Source: Halostreptopolyspora alba
GTDB lineage: Bacteria; Actinomycetota; Actinomycetes; Streptosporangiales; Streptosporangiaceae
Assembly (NCBI GenBank): GCA_003725585.1
Contig: RJMB01000008.1
Span: 91,387 to 155,386 of the forward strand
Direction: 5' to 3'
DNA length: 64,000 bases
Shown here: piece by piece, positions 63,453 to 64,000 of the stretch
Layout of the letters: each line of letters opens with the position of its first letter
Position numbering within the stretch: the first letter of the stretch is position 1
Made by a program: the position numbers and the translations under genes
Notes under the pieces: generated by a model
Told to the model about the DNA's origin: nothing
Seen by the model: the letters and a program-made list of their open reading frames with translations, nothing else
The model's database searches: none

Positions 63453-63560
63453 CTAGATGAAGTCCGAGCTGGAGTCGGTACCGTCGCTGTCGCCGCCCGC
63501 GGTCACATCCCGCGAGGTGACCTCACCGAGGTCCTCGACCTCGACCTCAATCGGGTCCAT
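63453..63560 (-). CDS. Small acidic peptide, candidate RiPP precursor
   Basis: A 35-residue minus-strand frame (ATG 63560 to TAG 63453) with an AGAGGTGA ribosome site 8 nt before the start. The first half is an acidic leader-like stretch (MDPIEVEVEDLGEV). The second half is TAGGDSDGTDSSSDFI, rich in Ser, Asp, Thr and Gly, with a GG at 22-23 that could be a cleavage point. It contains no Cys and only one Pro (residue 3). It lies 47 nt after a peptidase gene and 109 nt before a JmjC oxygenase, all on one strand. I know no family with this sequence, so the role is inferred from context. Confidence 0.65.
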   Translation of the reverse strand: MDPIEVEVEDLGEVTSRDVTAGGDSDGTDSSSDFI

Positions 63561-63607
63561 CACACGTTCACCTCTCTTCCTGTGAAAGTGGGCCGCCCTC
63601 ATGGTTC

Positions 63608-64000
63608 TCATCGAGGGCGCAGCCCCGTTCGCGCGGCCGCGAACGCGTGCGCGTCGGCCGCCAGATCAATGGCCCGGGTGACCGGGCGTGGCCCGTGGCC
63701 GACGTCGTACTCGTAGCGCAGCAGGGCCGAAGCCCCGGCGCCGCGCAGTGCCGCGCACATCTTGCGCGGGTGCGCCGCGTCCGTGCGGGTGTCGCCGTGG
63801 AACCCGGTGAGCAGCACATCCGGGTAGCGGCACCCGTGTCCGTCGAGGACCCGGTGGTAGGGCGAGTAGGCCAGTAACGCGGCGAAGTCGTCGGCGTCCG
63901 CCACGGTCCCGAACTCCCGGGTCCACATCGACCCCAGGCCGAGCCGCTCGAAGCGCACCATGTCGGCCAACGGCGCGGAGGCGACCACGGCGGCGCACAG
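63608..64000 (-). CDS. Prolyl-oligopeptidase-type serine peptidase (N-terminus off window)
   Basis: C-terminal 130 residues of an S9-family peptidase. The segment AAVVASAPLADMVRFERLG is typical of the hydrolase domain after the catalytic Ser, and LLTGFHGDTRTDAAHPRKM and EYDVGHG carry the Asp and His of the triad. The frame continues beyond the window. POP-type peptidases process leader peptides in some class III lanthipeptide clusters. Here the small peptide next door would be a possible substrate, although it has only one Pro. Confidence 0.85.
   Translation of the reverse strand: MCAAVVASAPLADMVRFERLGLGSMWTREFGTVADADDFAALLAYSPYHRVLDGHGCRYPDVLLTGFHGDTRTDAAHPRKMCAALRGAGASALLRYEYDVGHGPRPVTRAIDLAADAHAFAAARTGLRPR

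Overview
The window is about 64 kb of chromosome from a high-GC actinomycete. Stop-free shadow frames on both strands, many GTG/TTG starts, a WhiB regulator, an actinobacterial HemQ, DUF3000, GAF-ANTAR and STAS proteins and two Streptomyces-type subtilisin inhibitors all point that way. The gene mix suggests the Nocardiopsaceae (Nocardiopsis, Streptomonospora or relatives), but that is inference. I saw no rRNA, tRNA, transposase, integrase or CRISPR array. Most genes are ordinary chromosomal loci.

Layout, left to right. 1-4.9 kb: a Gfo/Idh/MocA oxidoreductase (cut by the window edge) diverges from a sugar ABC importer (two permeases and a lipoprotein). Two LacI-type operators lie between them. 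5.1-7.9 kb: an MMPL exporter and a small membrane protein. 8-11.4 kb: fadA-fadB beta-oxidation operon. 11.6-14.6 kb: TPR protein, RNase D, DUF3000. 14.9-21.6 kb: haem genes hemE, hemY/hemG and hemQ (coproporphyrin-dependent route), a DUF4349 lipoprotein, the overlapping psd-pssA pair and msrB. 21.7-28.5 kb: membrane protein, GntR regulator, RibD-like reductase, glgX and an AidB-like acyl-CoA dehydrogenase. An 85-bp-period direct repeat sits upstream of the RibD-like gene.

28.5-34.7 kb: SGNH hydrolase, YwqG-like protein, a DUF574 methyltransferase remnant, a Uma2 gene with a likely 5' frameshift, and an assimilatory sulfate operon transcribed sir, zinc-ribbon protein, cysH, sirohydrochlorin chelatase. 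35-44 kb: YihY membrane protein, secreted HNH nuclease, a membrane-anchored propeller-like protein, an LPVTG sortase substrate, MFS transporter, GNAT, a phosphoribosyltransferase fused to a degenerate hydrolase, and WhiB. 44.4-54.5 kb: MBL hydrolase, YccF, AI-2E-type permease, ABC-F ATPase, small HTH protein, enoyl-CoA hydratase, DEAD-box helicase, and a permease/TIGR03943 pair.

54.5-64 kb: twin SSI protease inhibitors, Mth938-like protein, an HsdR_N-type nuclease domain protein, panD, STAS and two GAF-ANTAR regulators, an FhuF-like ferric reductase under a good IdeR/DmdR iron box, and, at the right edge on the minus strand, a prolyl-oligopeptidase-type peptidase, a 35-residue acidic Ser/Asp-rich peptide gene, a perfect 12-bp hairpin and a JmjC/cupin oxygenase. 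That last arrangement resembles a small RiPP (ribosomally made, post-translationally modified peptide) locus. I know no described family that matches it, and it is the best candidate here for an undescribed system.
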